A DNA stretch of 64,000 nucleotides. It comes from Sceloporus undulatus. Taxonomy: Eukaryota; Chordata; Lepidosauria; Squamata; Phrynosomatidae. The stretch's first letter is position 1, and each line of letters starts with the position of its first letter. Positions 1 to 12,500 of this stretch are shown here, piece after piece. Location of the stretch: NCBI RefSeq assembly GCF_019175285.1, contig NC_056523.1, positions 120,138,513-120,202,512 on the forward strand, in the 5' to 3' direction. The position numbers were made by a program, and so were the translations under genes. The notes below the pieces were generated by a model, which was given only the letters and a program-made list of their open reading frames with translations, was not told where the DNA came from and did not search any database.

Positions 1-173
1 CATCTGTGGTTTGAAATTTAAAAATATCCCCAAATCAAATGTTGATTTTGATATTTTATATAAGGGACACCATTTTGCTACATCACTGTATATAATGGGG
101 CTTGTGCATCCACCAATTTTGGTATCTACATGAGGTTCTGGAGCCAAACCTCAGCAGATACCAAGGGCCCACT
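1..173. mobile_element. Tigger/pogo-type MITE, cut by window edge
   Basis: Ends in GATACCAAGGGCCCACTATA, matching the right end of the copy at 32319-32550. TA-flanked family with terminal CAGTnnGCCCTCnGTATCC. Other copies lie near 1570, 44207 and 48740. Confidence 0.6.
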
Positions 174-744
174 ATAGCACCTAATAGTCTCATATCATCT
201 GGATTTCCTTGCATCTGATTTCCTGGACAATTCACTAACCATGAAGAAAAGATAAGATGCAAGAGCATAGGGCTAATCTGACATGTTAACTGGAAGGCAG
301 GTCTGAATCAAGACATTATGTTGCCTGGGGTGAGGAACAAGATAACACCTTCCTACTGTTATAGACACTCACTACCAGTTGACTCTTATTGCTAGCAGAA
401 CAATTCAGAGCAGAGGTGAGCAACTATGGAAGGCTAACATATTCAGGGGTAGCTGTGATGGCCATATAGCAAAATAAAACAAAATCCAAAATCCACAAAA
501 GAGTGATAGCTTTAGTGGCCAACCAAAATGCACAAAAGACACCACACAAGTTTATGAAGCTCCATTGGCTTCATCATCAGGCAAAAGAAGATTTTAAAAA
601 TCATGCAGGAAATGAAAAATATGACAGTGTTAGAGTCACAAGCCTACATTTTGCATCAGATGTTGTCTTTGCTATAGTTCACTTGGTCTGGAAGGATCTC
701 AATGCAGTCAGAGGGCAATAAAATTTAAATCCCATTAAGAACTT

Positions 745-812
745 TTGCCATCTTGCATACACTTCAATGTTACTTGGGCACACATGTCCCTGTTTTCATC
801 TATGAAACGCTA
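745..812. repeat. Fragment of the CATACCCTCC MITE family
   Basis: Resembles 2980-3048 at roughly three bases in four (CATCTTG...CACTnCA.TGTTnCTTG...TGTCC...TCTnTGAAAnGCT). Too short for a firm family name. Confidence 0.35.
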
Positions 813-847
813 GAGGACTTGCTTCCATTGCAGTTCCCCTCCCCATC

Positions 848-1020
848 TGCTCTCTCAGGTTGCATTGACACTACAGAATTAATGCAATTTGACACTATTT
901 TAATTGTTTTCTCTGTGAGAGATATCTGGTGCCACAACAACTACAAGTCCCAGTATTCCATTGGATGGAGCCATGACAGTTAAAGCGGTATCAAACAGCA
1001 TTAATCCTGCAGTGTGGCAA
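848..1020. mobile_element. Palindromic hAT-type MITE (CTGCAGAAATAATCC family)
   Basis: Starts with ACACTACAGAATTAATGC and ends with GCATTAATCCTGCAGTGTG as inverted ends. The interior carries the ACTACAAGTCCCAGTATTCC half of the family's characteristic ACTACAATTCCCAGGATTCC. Confidence 0.6.
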
Positions 1021-1142
1021 TAGCCTCAGTCTGCCCAATGGAAAGGATAATCTTGAAGGAAAGCTTTGAGATATCAAGCAGAATCACTGAGATTGAGTAC
1101 CAGTTCCTGGAGCTCCACCAATTCTGTTGGTTCAATCAAGTG

Positions 1143-1330
1143 TGCCTTATTTATTTTATTTTATTTTTTATTTATTTTATTTATATGCTGCCTCTCTCCT
1201 AAAATGGACCCAAGGCAGCTCACAAAACATTTTACAAAACTTTAAAAGACAGAATTTAAACATCACATCAATAAATCAGTTCAAAATACAAAATCAGTAA
1301 AAACCATGCTACATGGTAGGTGGCCATTTC
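1143..1330 (-). mobile_element. LINE 3' end (L2/CR1-like) with TTTA-rich tail
   Basis: A (TTTA)n-like tail followed by TATGCTGCCTCTCTCC and GGCAGCTCACAA, the signature of the 3' end of reptile L2-like LINEs inserted in minus orientation. Only the tail is present. Confidence 0.45.
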
Positions 1331-1569
1331 CCATCCTTCTCATCTTAGGCATTTTTAAAGAACCAGCTGGGGAATGTAGAATTTGCTGTTTCTTTAATAT
1401 ACTCTCTTATCTAGTCAGTTAATAACCTAATTCTAGAATTAGATTCATATGAAATTTCAACCCAGGTCAATCATTTTTAGTTTAAAAAGATTAAGTTAAA
1501 CTTTTTCATTATATATTTTCTAAATGAATTGTTAATTAGTTGTTCCTGTCACTGCTATTGAGGCCATTA

Positions 1570-1785
1570 CAATGGGTCCTTGGTGTCTCCTGTGGATACC
1601 CTGGTATCCCATGTGGTTACGAAAACCTTTGGATATTCAAGTCCCATTATATACAATGACCTTAGTAAGATGATGTCCTTTATACACAATGGTAAAATCA
1701 AGGTTTGTTTTTTGGATTTTTAAAAAAATATTTACAAGCCATGGATGGTAGATGTAGAACCTAGTATGGAGGGCTGACTGTACTA
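1570..1785. mobile_element. Tigger/pogo-type MITE
   Basis: CTGTGGATACCCTGGTATCC at the left, then CAAGTCCCATTATATACAATG, and a right end GGAGGGCTGACTGTA. Internal order matches the copy at 48740-48946. Confidence 0.6.
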
Positions 1786-2676
1786 CAATCTCTGACTGGC
1801 AACATCCCTCCGCAATCAAAGACCTTATCCAAATCCTCTGTTTAATATTTATTAACTAAAAATTCCATAGTTTGAGCCTGGAACCTTATGAATGTGGAGC
1901 ATGTCCTCTGCTACTGAGCTGCAATATTTCCTGAATATGAAATAATTCCATTTTAAAATACAGTTGACCATTTGTGAATTAGGCTTCTTGACTGCTTGAA
2001 CTATTTATTAGATAACTTAAAGAATATACTCCTTTTCTCCTTGTGACAAAATGAGTTACAGATAAGTGCCACATGTAAATGGGGAAACCGAAGTATAGTG
2101 TACAAAACATGTTTTCTCTGTCTCCCCTTCCTTTTGCCTCTCTTGTTTTTTGGTATTGTTGGTTCAAGCAGCTCTGCAGTTACTGTCCTCCACAGATGTG
2201 GGTGTTTTCGTAAAAACCCACAAAGTGCCCTTAAACATGCAGAGATTTTCTTCTTTTCCTTCAAGCAGAAAAAATGTGCAGTGCAACTAGATGTGTGCAG
2301 AGAGTTGTGGCCACAATGTTCTCACAGTTCTGCCACAGGAACTATAAGCATTGACAGTAGCTAAGAAAGTAGCCTCACTTAACAGGTTGCTTATGTCTAC
2401 ACACATCCCATGCAACTTATTGTATTATTATTTTCATCCCATCTTTGATGCCCAAGAAAATTAGGTAAGTGTAAATCACAGCCTTACATTAAAATATAAT
2501 TTCCAAATAATTTAGAAGGACCAACTACAAAGGAAACAGAGGCTCTTCTTGTTTAAGAACTCCATAGAAGACCAATAGGTGCAAAATTTTTGGTTGAAGT
2601 AAATCAACATTATGTGCCTCCCATTGATCTAATGTAGTCGACTCTGGTTGGCACCAGTAATTGAATGTCCTAAATG

Positions 2677-3054
2677 CATACCCTCCAACTGTCCCAATTT
2701 GGGAGGGACAGTCCTGATTAATGACAGTCCTCTCTCATCCCACTTTTTCAGCTGCTTCTAAAATGTTCCCATTTCTTTGTCCTCCTCCCACTTTCCCCTT
2801 TTGTCCACATCTTACTTCAATTGCTGCAAATGAGCACAAAGTGCCAAAGGAGTTTGCATTCAATTAACTCAGGTGGGGAGAGGAGGGGGCAGAATCTTGT
2901 CCTTCCCATGAGGATTAACCAACACCAAATGGCTATAGCCTCTCCTAGCTTGTGTGTTCTTCTTCATTAATAACTTTCTCCATCTTGACCACACTCCAGT
3001 GTTGCTTGACCACAGGTGTCCTAGTTTTTATCTGTGAAATGCTGGGAGGGTATG
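2677..3054. mobile_element. Non-autonomous DNA transposon with CATACCCTCC ends
   Basis: 378 bp bounded by CATACCCTCC and its complement GGAGGGTATG. A second, eroded copy without clear ends is at about 9620-9950 (shared TGTCCCAATTT, CTCCTCnCACTTTCCCC and CTGCAAA segments). I do not recognise a named superfamily. Confidence 0.5.
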
Positions 3055-3059
3055 TAAAT

Positions 3060-3595
3060 AACAGCAGCCTCAATGAGGAAGTTGCATCAGCGCTCCCCAT
3101 TATGCCCTGGCAGGACTTTTGCTACTCTAGAGAGCTATTATTGCTAAAAACAGCTTTCCAGACTCAGGAACTTCCTGGCTTAGAGACTCCTGCTCTGCTA
3201 CTGACGTACAAGAGGCAAAAATAACAAGCCGGCACTTCTGTGCCACTAGCCTCTGGCTTTGCTGTAGAGAGCTAGATGCTTCCTGAATGTCTGGTTCTAT
3301 GGTCCCTCAAAGCCAGGAACTGTGGAGGGTGTAACCAGGAAAATCACCTGTGCTGTAACAAAGGTGAAGTCCCTGGTCAGTTCACCCATATGCCAGACCT
3401 GGCTCCAAGGTTTTACTGAGCCAGATACTTAGGAAGCAGCCATCTCTGTACAGCAGAGCCAGCTGTAAGTGGTAGTAGGTACTTCCACTGCTGCCACCAC
3501 TTCCTCCTCCTCTCCCTCTTCCTCCAGGAGGGGATTCCAAACTGTTCTTCATTTTCTTGCAGAGTGATGTGCACTCTTCTTCATCATCACTATTG
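3060..3595. other. Intergenic, no gene recognised
   Basis: Unique-looking sequence. An open minus frame at 3382-3606 (glycine/serine-rich from a GGAGGAGGA-like tract) has no recognisable domain and I do not call it a gene. Confidence 0.4.
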
Positions 3596-3745
3596 TATGT
3601 CTTCAAGTCACTTCAAGTATATGGAGATTCTAAGATGAATCTATCACAAGGTCACTCAGTGGGTTTCCATGGCTGAGAGGGGAATCAAACCCTGATCTCC
3701 AGAGTGATAGCCCATGTTCAGATCACTACACCATGCTGATTGTCG
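3596..3745 (-). mobile_element. tRNA-derived SINE (CTTGGGCAAGTCAC type), 5' portion
   Basis: Read on the minus strand: CATGGTGTAGTGATC (A-box region), then AGGGTTTGATTCCCC (B-box region), then AGCCATGGAAACCCACT. The same SINE family recurs near 8187, 23937, 37463, 41046, 46705 and 50965. Confidence 0.65.
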
Positions 3746-4660
3746 CCCACCATTACATTCTCCTTTTTGGAATAGAGACTGGGTGGACAGTTTCAAGGAA
3801 TACCACTGTCTCCCTCTTTGGGTGTGTAGGTGAATTGGGGTCTGTTTTATGCCTAAGACACTGGAAGAGATGGGATGTGGTTGTTCCTGTGAGTTTTCAA
3901 GTCGTTTCCAATTATGGTACCTCTAAGGCAAACCTGTCATGGAACTTTCCTATCCCTTCCTTATATAGTTATTTAATGGAGCAGGGACCTAGCTTTGTTC
4001 AGGACTACTTTTTCCAGGATACTGTAGGCTCAGAAAGTCCAAAGTCTTCACAGAATATTTGGCTAGTATATTCTGCATTGATTTGATCACTGCAGGCTCT
4101 GGCTCAGACTGACTAACACAATTCACCTATTTGCCATCATTGTTCTGTGGCCACAGCAAGAGGCCTAAGCATTCAAGGGAAGAATCTGCAGGACAGGAAA
4201 AGCCATAAAAAGAAACATTCTGTGTAAGATACACAGCCAGGAAACACTCACTGAATTCCTGAACTCCTGACAAAAGGCAGATAAAAGATAACAAAACCTT
4301 CCGCTTATTAACTGCAGAAGCTGCCAATTTACTTTTTAGAAAGAATGATTTCCCACTCATTAAAGTGTTAAGAAAAATACTTCCAATACTTAGTATCATG
4401 TTTGTAAAAAAACCCAACTGATTTCATTACTTGTTACTCTTCTGCTAGTTGCATTAGTCATTATTTTTCTGTTATTTTTTTAAAAACACTGTTATGGATA
4501 AGCAGATGACACACATTGTTAAAAACTGCACTCAGAATGCCTCTAAAATGTTCTTTAAATGGATTTTAAACATTCATCTTTTTCAGTAATATCATTCCAA
4601 TTTGTTCTACTAATTTGGAAGTATAGCTTTCACCGTTTTCCCCCAAAAGTAACTCATAGC
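3746..4660. other. Intergenic, nothing recognised
   Basis: No host exon or repeat family that I can name. The open frames here (for example 3733-4086 plus) lack any recognisable domain. Confidence 0.4.
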
Positions 4661-4663
4661 AAG

Positions 4664-6250
4664 ATTATTTATTGTTGTTAACCACCCTCAAGTCAATTTT
4701 GACCCATGGCAACCCTGTAGATGAGACCTCTGCAAGACTTCCTGTCCTCCAATGTTTTGCTTAAGTCCTGCAATGTCATACCGATGACCTCCTTAATTGT
4801 GTCCATCCATTTAGCATGCAGCCTTCCTCTCTTTCTACTTCTCTCCTCCTTGCCTGGCATTATTGTCTTTTCCAATGAGTCATATCTTCTTGTGATGTGT
4901 CCCAAATACAACAGCCTCAGTTTTGTCATCTTGGCTTCCAGGGAGATTTCTGGTTTGACCTGGTCTAGGATCTATGTTTGTTTTGGCTGTCCACGGAATT
5001 TCAACACTCTTCTCCAGCACCACATTTCAAAAGAATTGAATTTCTTCCTCTCTTCTTTCTTAACTGTCCAGCTTTCCCATTCATACATGGTAACAGGGAA
5101 GGTGATGGCTTGCATGATTCTAACTTTTGTGCTCAGTTGTATATCTTTGTATTTTAGGATCTTTTCTAGTTCTTCCATTGCTGCCCTCTCCATTCTTAAT
5201 CTTTTTTTGATTTCCTGGCTACAGTCCCTATTCCTCTTAATATTTGAGCCCAGGAATGAGAACTCTTTTACTATTCCTGTTTCTTCGTTGTCTAGGTTGA
5301 ATTTGGCTAGATTCTCTGCTGTCATTATTTTTTCTTTGTGTTCAACATAAGCCTGCCTTTGCACTTTCTTCCTTGATCTTCTTTAGTAGTCATTCCGGGT
5401 CTGTGAGGGTTTCTTTTAGTATCATGGGGTCTTAAATTGTTGATATTCCTTCCTCCTAGATTCACTCCTCTTTCTTTTGTGTCCAAGCCTGCTTTTCTTA
5501 TAATATGTTCTGCATACAAGCTGAACAGATAGGGTGAAAGGATACAGCCTTGTCTGACCCCTTTGCCAATTGAGAACCATTCTGTTTCTCCTTGTTCTGT
5601 CCTGACAGTAGCCTCTTGTCCTGAGTACAGATTCCTCATCAAGGCTATCAAATGTGTTGGCATTCCCATGTTTTTAAGGGCATTGTATAGCCTTTCATGA
5701 TTCTATGCAGTCAAAGGCTTTGCTGTAGCCTATAAAACACATGCTGATTTTCTTTTGGAATTCCCTGGTGTGCTCCATTAGCCATTGTATATTTGCAATG
5801 TGGTTCCTAGTTCCTTTCCTGCTTGGTTCTATGGGATTTTTCTCTCCATTTATGGTTGAAGTCTATGTTGCAGAAATCTGAGCATAATTTTGCTTCCGTG
5901 AAAGATTAGTGCTATGGCCCTATAGTTGCTGCAGTCTTTTATGCCTCCGTTTTGTGGGTGCAGATATATATATTGATAATTTCCAATCAGTTGGCCATCA
6001 ATTTGTTTTCCATATCTGTTGACAGATGTTAGCTAGTTCTATAATTGACTCTTTCAACATGACAGTAGCTTAGAAAGTAGCCCCACTTAACAAACAAGAT
6101 TGCAGCAGTTCAACTGGAATATCATATTTTCCTGGTAATTTGTTTTTCACTATTTCCCTTATTGCAGCTTTCACTTTGCTTTTTAGAATCTGAGGTTCAT
6201 CTTCAAGCTCTTCGTTCTGCATGTCCTTCATTTTGCCATCTCTTTTATAT
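4664..6250 (-). mobile_element. RTE/BovB-type LINE, 5'-truncated, decayed
   Basis: Minus-strand fragments in order encode RT pieces: MRNLYSGQEATVRTEQGETE (5585-5650 region), GVRQGCILSPYLFSLYAEHI, GRNINNL, then VRIMQAITFPVTMYEWESWT and MWCWRRVLKFRG (4985-5100), then LRLLYLGHITRRYDSLEKTI (4860-4930). This is the order and wording of the BovB/RTE reverse transcriptase and its C-terminal region. Several frameshifts are present and YADD is lost. The 3' end reads CGACTTGAGGGTGGTTAAC-like with a CAACAATA tail, related to the tails of the local tRNA SINEs. Confidence 0.85.
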
Positions 6251-7955
6251 AACTTGTGATTTATTACTTAACAATGTTAATTATTATATAACAATGTTAC
6301 TTGTGATTTATTACTGCTTTAAATTAAAGTTCTTGAGGAAAATTAAGATTTAATTGGGTTGATTATTAGAATTGTTGAAATTTGTTGTGATATTTATCTT
6401 ATACATTGAATGTTATGCTTCAGATGAATATTTTAAAAAGTAAACAATCTTTAAATGTAGTAAAATAAAAAATTAGCCATTTCATAACATATATCTTTAA
6501 GAAAAGACTCAATAATTGTTAGAGATTTCTGTTCATTTGTCCTTGGACCAATGTTTTCTTGATTCTACAGATAGCAAGTCCTTTCTCAGGTACTAACATA
6601 TGTAGGGAATCTATGCTCTCCATATATGAGCCATGCTGATTGCCTATGGCAATTACAAGCCAAAACATCCAAATGTTCGCCAGTCCTGTACTACAGATGT
6701 TTTGGGAGTGTTTTTTTAAAGGTTACTGTTGACATTGTTGTTGTCATTGCCTTTTAAAAAATAGCAAACACAACAATTCAGATTCTTGAGGCTTCTTTAG
6801 TTCAAAAGCTGCAAACATTGCACATGCTGGTTACCTGTTATTTCTAAGGGAGCTGTAAGCTAACCTCACATATTTTAAACACTAGTTGAACATGGCATTT
6901 AATGCTGGCCTTTAATAGCCCTAATTGCTTGTTGACTCTGGTATAATGATAAAGCCTTTTAGCATCTCACTTGTTTTTGTGTACAGCATGTGACCTCTTT
7001 CAGTCAGACTAATGAGTAATGGGCTATCATTCAGGGTCTTAACAACATCAGCATCATCCATCTTCATCTTTCTCCACTGACTTCCTACTGGCTTTTTACA
7101 GCTCAGATGTTTACATGAATAACACTTGTCTCTGGGGCTTCATCTGCCACTGCTGCTCATTCCTTCTCATACTAGATATGAAAAGTCATTTTACCTTTAG
7201 AAATGTGCCTAACTATAAGTTTTTAAGAATGCCTCAAGATATTTATAGCCATTTTGTTCAAGTAGAGCAAAAGCACCAAGTATGGAATAGGTTCCAAATT
7301 CAGGCTTCCAAGAATCTCAGCTCTCTCACTTACTTTAAGATACCTCTCCTATAGCCTTTGCTATAGCTAGTGAGCAATACTTATGAAAAAGAAGTGTACA
7401 CATGCTAGAAAGCCAGACAAGTGAAGGTGCTGAGTAAATTGTAGTTCCTCTATATGGCAGAACTTCCACATCAAGTGTAGCTTCCTTTACCTATTTGTGT
7501 GTGTCTGTGCATGCCCATCCCCACACAAACTCGATACATTTTCTTAGGTTTGTCATTGCCTTGTTCTGAAATATAGCTTAGAGCAATACTATGCAGTGGT
7601 GGTCTGCCAAATCACAAGTTTCAGGAAAGAAAGAAAAAACAGTTGATTCCAGTGACCTCAAATATGGTGTTGGTCCCTGGCACTTAGAAAAAACCCTTCC
7701 AGTCTTTGACATTAAATAGCTCTGATAGTTCCCTATTCAGATACTAGGTATTTAGGCCTCTTCCCTGTTACAACATGCCAAAAAGATTTGGCAAGATGGT
7801 GCTTAATTTGCAAAATAAATTATAGGTGTACAATTCAGTGTTTTTTTAGCATGGTAATAGATAAGGGGACAAGGAGCAAAAGAGATGCATGATGGTTTTA
7901 GTTACCCCACCTCTTTTTTATTTGAGCACACATTTCAATGAACTACATTTGAATA
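6251..7955. other. AT-rich intergenic sequence, nothing recognised
   Basis: No exon, RNA gene or named repeat could be supported on either strand. Short open frames (6162-6353, 7115-7354) have no domain signature. Confidence 0.4.
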
Positions 7956-7959
7956 TTAC

Positions 7960-9060
7960 TGGTTATTGTTAACTGATGTTAAGTCAACTTCAGCCTATGG
8001 TGACCCTATGAATGAGAGACCTCTAAGTCACCCTGTCATCAATAGCCCTTCTCAGGTCTTGCAGTCTCAGTGCTTCCTCAGTGAGTCTATCCATCTGGAA
8101 TGTGGTATTCCTTTTTTTTTTACTGCCTTCTACCTTACCAAATATTGTTGTCTTTTCTAGTGAGTAATGTCTTCATATCAACTGATATGGCCAAAGTGGT
8201 GTAGAGTTGGACTATGGCTCTGGAGACCAGGGTGAGATTCTCAGCTTGGCCATAAAACCCACTTGGGCAAATCACATGCTCTCAGCCTCAGGGGAAGGGC
8301 AAACCTCTTCTGAATAAATCTTGCCATGAAAACCCCATGATAGGTTCTCCTTAGGATCACCATAAGTCAGACGTGACTTGAAGGCACACAACAACAACAA
8401 ACAGAAGTCTCAGTTTAGTTGTCTTGGCATCTAGGGACAGTTCAGGCTTGGTTTGGTCTAGGACCCATTTATTTTTTTTGGCAATCCATGGTATCTGTTT
8501 GACTCTTTTCAAAAAGATTTCAAATGAGCAAATTTTCTTTCTTTCATCTTTCTTCACTCTTCAATGAAGAACATAGAAATGAAAAATCCTATTGCATAGA
8601 CAATCCTAACTTTTGTATAATATTCAGTGATATATCATTACACTTCAAGATCTTGTCTAGTTTTTTCATAGATGCCCTTCCATGTCCTAGTCTTCTACTG
8701 ATTGCTTGACTGGTCTCCATTCTGATTAATGACTCAGCCAAAGTATGGAAAGCCTTGAACTATTTCAACATCTTCATCATCAACTTTTAAGTTATGTAAA
8801 TTGTATGTGGTCATTATTTTTGTTATCTTAATGTTCAGCTGTAAACCTGTCTTGGCACTTTCTTCCTTAAATTTATTCAGTAATCGTTCCTAGTCTTTGC
8901 TGTTTTCTGCTAGCATGGTGCCATTATCTGCATATCTTAAATTGTTGATGTTCTTTCTTCCAGTTTTCATGGTTCCTTCCTCCGAGTTAAATCCTGCTTT
9001 ACGTATGACATGGTCAGCATACATGTTAAACAGATGGGGTGATACAGTGCAGCCTTGCCT
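7960..9060 (-). mobile_element. RTE/BovB-type LINE remnant, split by a SINE
   Basis: Two pieces (about 7960-8186 and 8403-9060) of the same LINE family as 4664-6250. They share GTTAAGTCAACTT near the 3' end, CTCAGTTTnGTnnTCTTGG, and the CAGCCTTGCCTGACCC segment. A tRNA SINE sits between them. Confidence 0.75.
8187..8402 (+). mobile_element. tRNA-derived SINE, near full length
   Basis: Head GTGGTGTAGAGTTGGACTAT, middle CTTGGGCAAATCACATGCTC, CTCAGCCTCAG, tail CACCATAAGTCAGACGTGAC ending in CACACAACAACAACAA. The tail resembles the 3' end of the BovB-type LINE it sits in, so that LINE probably mobilised it. Confidence 0.8.
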
Positions 9061-9125
9061 GACCCACTTACCAACCGGAAACCCTGGTCTCCCGAGCCCT
9101 AGTTCAACAAACCACTAGACCACGT
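9061..9125 (-). mobile_element. tRNA-derived SINE head fragment
   Basis: Minus strand reads GTGGTCTAGTGGTTTGTTGA and GGAGACCAGGGTTTCC, the tRNA-like head only. Confidence 0.5.
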
Positions 9126-9619
9126 TGGATCCTAGAAAATAAAATTATTTCACTACACTACTGTTTCTGAAGCTGGATGGAATTCGGTAGCAGGACTCCC
9201 TCCTTTACTGTTAAAATAGCTATTTTCCTGCAAAGGCCAAGAAATCCCTCTCATGTTGTTTTATGCCTTCTTAAATGGATATTTAATATCTAGTTATACT
9301 TGAAAAGTTTATACAAGTTTTAAAAGCTTTGGTAGTCTCTCAGAATGGTGTTCCATACTTACTTGAGCCCAATATTAGGTGTGTCTTAAGGGAGCAACCA
9401 GCCTTGTTGCCTCATAAGAACAGTGCTAATAGCCAGCAAACTATCCAGTTCACCACTTGACTATCCTAGAATTATAGTCTGTTTTTACCAAATAAGCTGC
9501 ATTTCTTTTTCAGTTTTCTCCCTTTGGGTCATCAAGCTTATTCCTATCTTGTCATGCAGCTTATAATATGAAAGCTGGGCTAAATGGCTGCCTAAGTCTT
9601 GCAGTTACTTCCCTCATCT

Positions 9620-9950
9620 CATACCCTTAAACTGTCACTGGCAGTGACAGTCCCATTAAATCTTTGTCATTCACTTTTTCAAAATGTCCCAATTTCTCTC
9701 CCCTCCTCTCACTTTCCCCCTTGTGCTCAGTTTACTTCACTTGCTGCAAACTGAGTTAAAAGTGTAGAAGTAGTTTGTTGTCATATAATTTGGGGTGTGT
9801 GTGTGTGCTCTATCCAGTAGGCTCAGGCAAAAATAAACTGCTGTAGCCTCTCCTATCTCCTATCTTGTGTTCTTCCTCATTATAATTTTTTTTTGCCATT
9901 TTGATAACATGTGCCTGTCTTTTTCTGTGAAATGACAGTATATCATGTGA
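9620..9950. mobile_element. Eroded copy of the CATACCCTCC MITE
   Basis: Shares the interior of 2677-3054 (CACTTTTTCAAAATGTCCCA, CTCACTTTCCCCCTTGTGCT, TAGCCTCTCCTATC, TCTGTGAAATG). The terminal repeats are not clear. Confidence 0.45.
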
Positions 9951-10860
9951 ATCCACAAAGAGCGCAAAGCTAACTGCAAAAATGACCAAGATGTCAGGCA
10001 GGTGGGCTTCTTGAAATAATGGATCAGCCAGTAGTTTCTTGATGTTGAGTCATATTCATAATTATTAGTAGCTAATCACTGTCATAGAGAAAAACGAAAA
10101 TGATATCTTGTTCTGTGCCTATGAAGCATTATACTTGTCAGTAATATCTTTTTTAAAAAAACACGAAGGCATTTTAACCTAGGAAAAACTGATGGACTCT
10201 ACTGACATTCATAAAAATTCAAGTTTGAAATCTCAGCTATATGGAATCTGACATCTGAAACTCAAACTAAATCTCAACAGATTTTATCACCAGTGCAGTA
10301 ATCCTGCAAAATACCTATTGGATGGGAAAGTGTTTTTATGCTTCAGTGCTTTCTAAAATGTCCTTAAGTGATTTGCTTCTAAACCAGTGAAGTTTTTTTC
10401 TGATGATTATTGAACGTACAGGAACCCAACTTTCTGGGAAATTGCTGAGAGTTATTCCTTCATGGCTTGGAACTTGCAAGTTCAAGAAGCTTTTGTCCTT
10501 TTGATATTTTTGCAGTTTATCAAATCTGTACTATGAAGTTATTGGAATGCATCCGTCTCGCTTAGCTAAAGCCAAAACTTCTACTGCAATGTGACTTCGT
10601 TCACAGCTAGAGGATTCCTCAAGCCAAGCAATAAGGCATAGAAAATATGCAATAGACTTTGAAGGACAACACAGAAGGCCAACTGTGCTTTGCTTATTAA
10701 TATGAAGTGGAAAAAACACAGGAATATGGAATCAAGGCTATTGGTGCAAATTACTGCTGTAAACCAGTATCTCAGCAGGACACCTCTATAAAGATGATTG
10801 CTTGGCATCCACATAACTGTTTAGGCATTAAATGAGGACTTTGTGATTTTATTCTCTAGG
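9951..10860. other. Intergenic, nothing recognised
   Basis: Minus open frames at 10531-10719 and 10581-10814 overlap in different frames and resemble no family known to me. Treated as non-coding. Confidence 0.35.
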
Positions 10861-10861
10861 A

Positions 10862-10985
10862 CAGCCTCTCCTACCCTAATATGAGTCAAATATTTTGAAT
10901 TACAGTTCTCAGCCCTTGGTTGGGGATGGTGGGAGTTTTAATTGAACACATTTGGAGGGTATCGGGCAGGAGAAGGTTTCTCCAG
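10862..10985. mobile_element. Short hAT-type palindromic MITE remnant
   Basis: Contains the inverted halves AATTACAGTTCTCAGCCC and GATGGTGGGAGTTTTAATT flanking a short loop, and ends near TTTGGAGGGTATC. This is a common vertebrate hAT/MER-like pattern. Similar remnants: 12505-12622, 24655-24735, 35436-35531 and 62960-63080. Confidence 0.5.
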
Positions 10986-11243
10986 TAATTTCTGTGTAAA
11001 AACTGTGTGATGTTAGCTGTTTAAGCCTGATGTTAAAACCCTCACCTTTGCTTTTGTTAGGATTTCAATTCTGTTCCTGAAATATTGGTTTGTATGTAGT
11101 ATCTTGAGCTACTTTGTGCAAGAACAGTGCAAAAATAGATTTTGAGCACGTATATAAATAAACTTTTGTTTGTTACAGTAACAAATGAAAACAACTATAG
11201 ATTTTCACTAAATTTGGATGAACTGACTTAAAATAGAGGCTAA

Positions 11244-11607
11244 GGCCCGTTACAGACGGGCACCCTAGGATGGACTCAGTCTGTGCTAGGGTTAGAAAGG
11301 GGCGTCTCTTCCAGACGCTCCTAAGCCTAGCACAGACTGAGTCCGTAACAAATGGCGGCGGCCGTTCCACACGGCCACCGCCATTTTGACGTAACGGACG
11401 CTCTGCGTCTGCACGTCACGCGGCGGAAGTGACGCCGCGAGTGCGCGACTAGCGCCTCGCAGCGTCTCTTCTGGGCCGCAAGAAGGAGCGCGATTTTCAC
11501 ACTCCTTTGCTGCGTCCGGGAACCGTGCCGTTTGGCTGCTGCGGTTCCCGGACGCAGCAACCAGTGGCAGCAGCAGACCGCCGCATTTTGGCAGTCTGTA
11601 ACCCGCC
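11244..11607. mobile_element. GC-rich hAT-like MITE with GGCCCGTTACAGAC ends
   Basis: 364 bp bounded by GGCCCGTTACAGACGGGC and, inverted, GGCGGGTTACAGACTGCC. It is CpG-rich (AAATGGCGGCGGCC, GACGTAACGGACGC) in an AT-rich region. Closely related to the outer element at 53640-54242. Open frames within are by-products. Confidence 0.7.
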
Positions 11608-12500
11608 TATTTAATATGCACAAAATTCACTTTGGAAGGGGCCTAGAGCCTCCATTATAGGCATGCTCTCTGAAGGGGACAGAGACAGATGCACAATGTG
11701 AAGAATGTTGATCATTCAAATAGATAGGCACTCATTTTCCAGGACAGTTGAAACTGAATAATCACGGTTGATGATTCTCCTGAGCAATGCTAGATACAAC
11801 AAATAGTTTTAAACAAAGTAAGAGTATAAGACACCTATAACAGAAATAAAGCAACAAAGAGTCTTGCAGAACCCAAAAAGATTAGCAAATTTTATTTGGC
11901 ATTAAGTATGCTTGGGGTCCAGTTGTTCATCAGATAATGCAGACGCAATACCTAAGTGAAGATGTGAACAAAACCCGAGTTACTATGTCATTTAATAAAG
12001 TTGTGGTTTAGATCATTTTCACAATTTAGGAGTCATGAAACACAGAACATAAGATGTAAAGTTACAGCTATTTGAGCATTTTTAGGTTGCCTTGAGCTCT
12101 AACTTTGAGGGAAAACGTATTAAGTTCAGCTCCAGGTGATATTTATTGTGCTGCCTTTTAAATATCCACATGAGATACCGCCATAAAATAATTGTTCAGC
12201 TGGAGATTGACTCAGTAGAATGTACTGTCATAATGCATATTACTTTTAAAGAGACATTAAACAGCAGCTGGGTTATTAGTCATGTCAAAGAGGAGTGTTT
12301 AATGAGCATATACATATATAAAATTAATAAGCATATACAGAAACACTGTCACAGGAGTACTCTTTTACACAGTAGTGCAAGTGAAATGCAGAGCAATTAA
12401 AGTGCCTTATACAATCAGCCCTCAAAGCACTCCAACAAAAAGTGAATTTTATCACTGAAATGATACAGGTTGCATAGCTGGACATGATTTAACTGTATAA
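11608..12500. other. Intergenic, nothing recognised
   Basis: AT-rich with no convincing exon or repeat. One plus open frame (12146-12400) has no domain. Confidence 0.35.

Noticed and set aside
4721-5350. 209-codon plus frame
   Set aside because: Antisense shadow of the BovB-type LINE coding strand.
10531-10814. Two overlapping minus frames in the intergenic region
   Set aside because: Different frames of the same stretch with no family match; no exon boundaries seen.
11327-11623. 98-codon GC-rich minus frame
   Set aside because: Lies within the GC-rich MITE 11244-11607, and the same family at 53956-54243 gives a similar frame. Not a gene.
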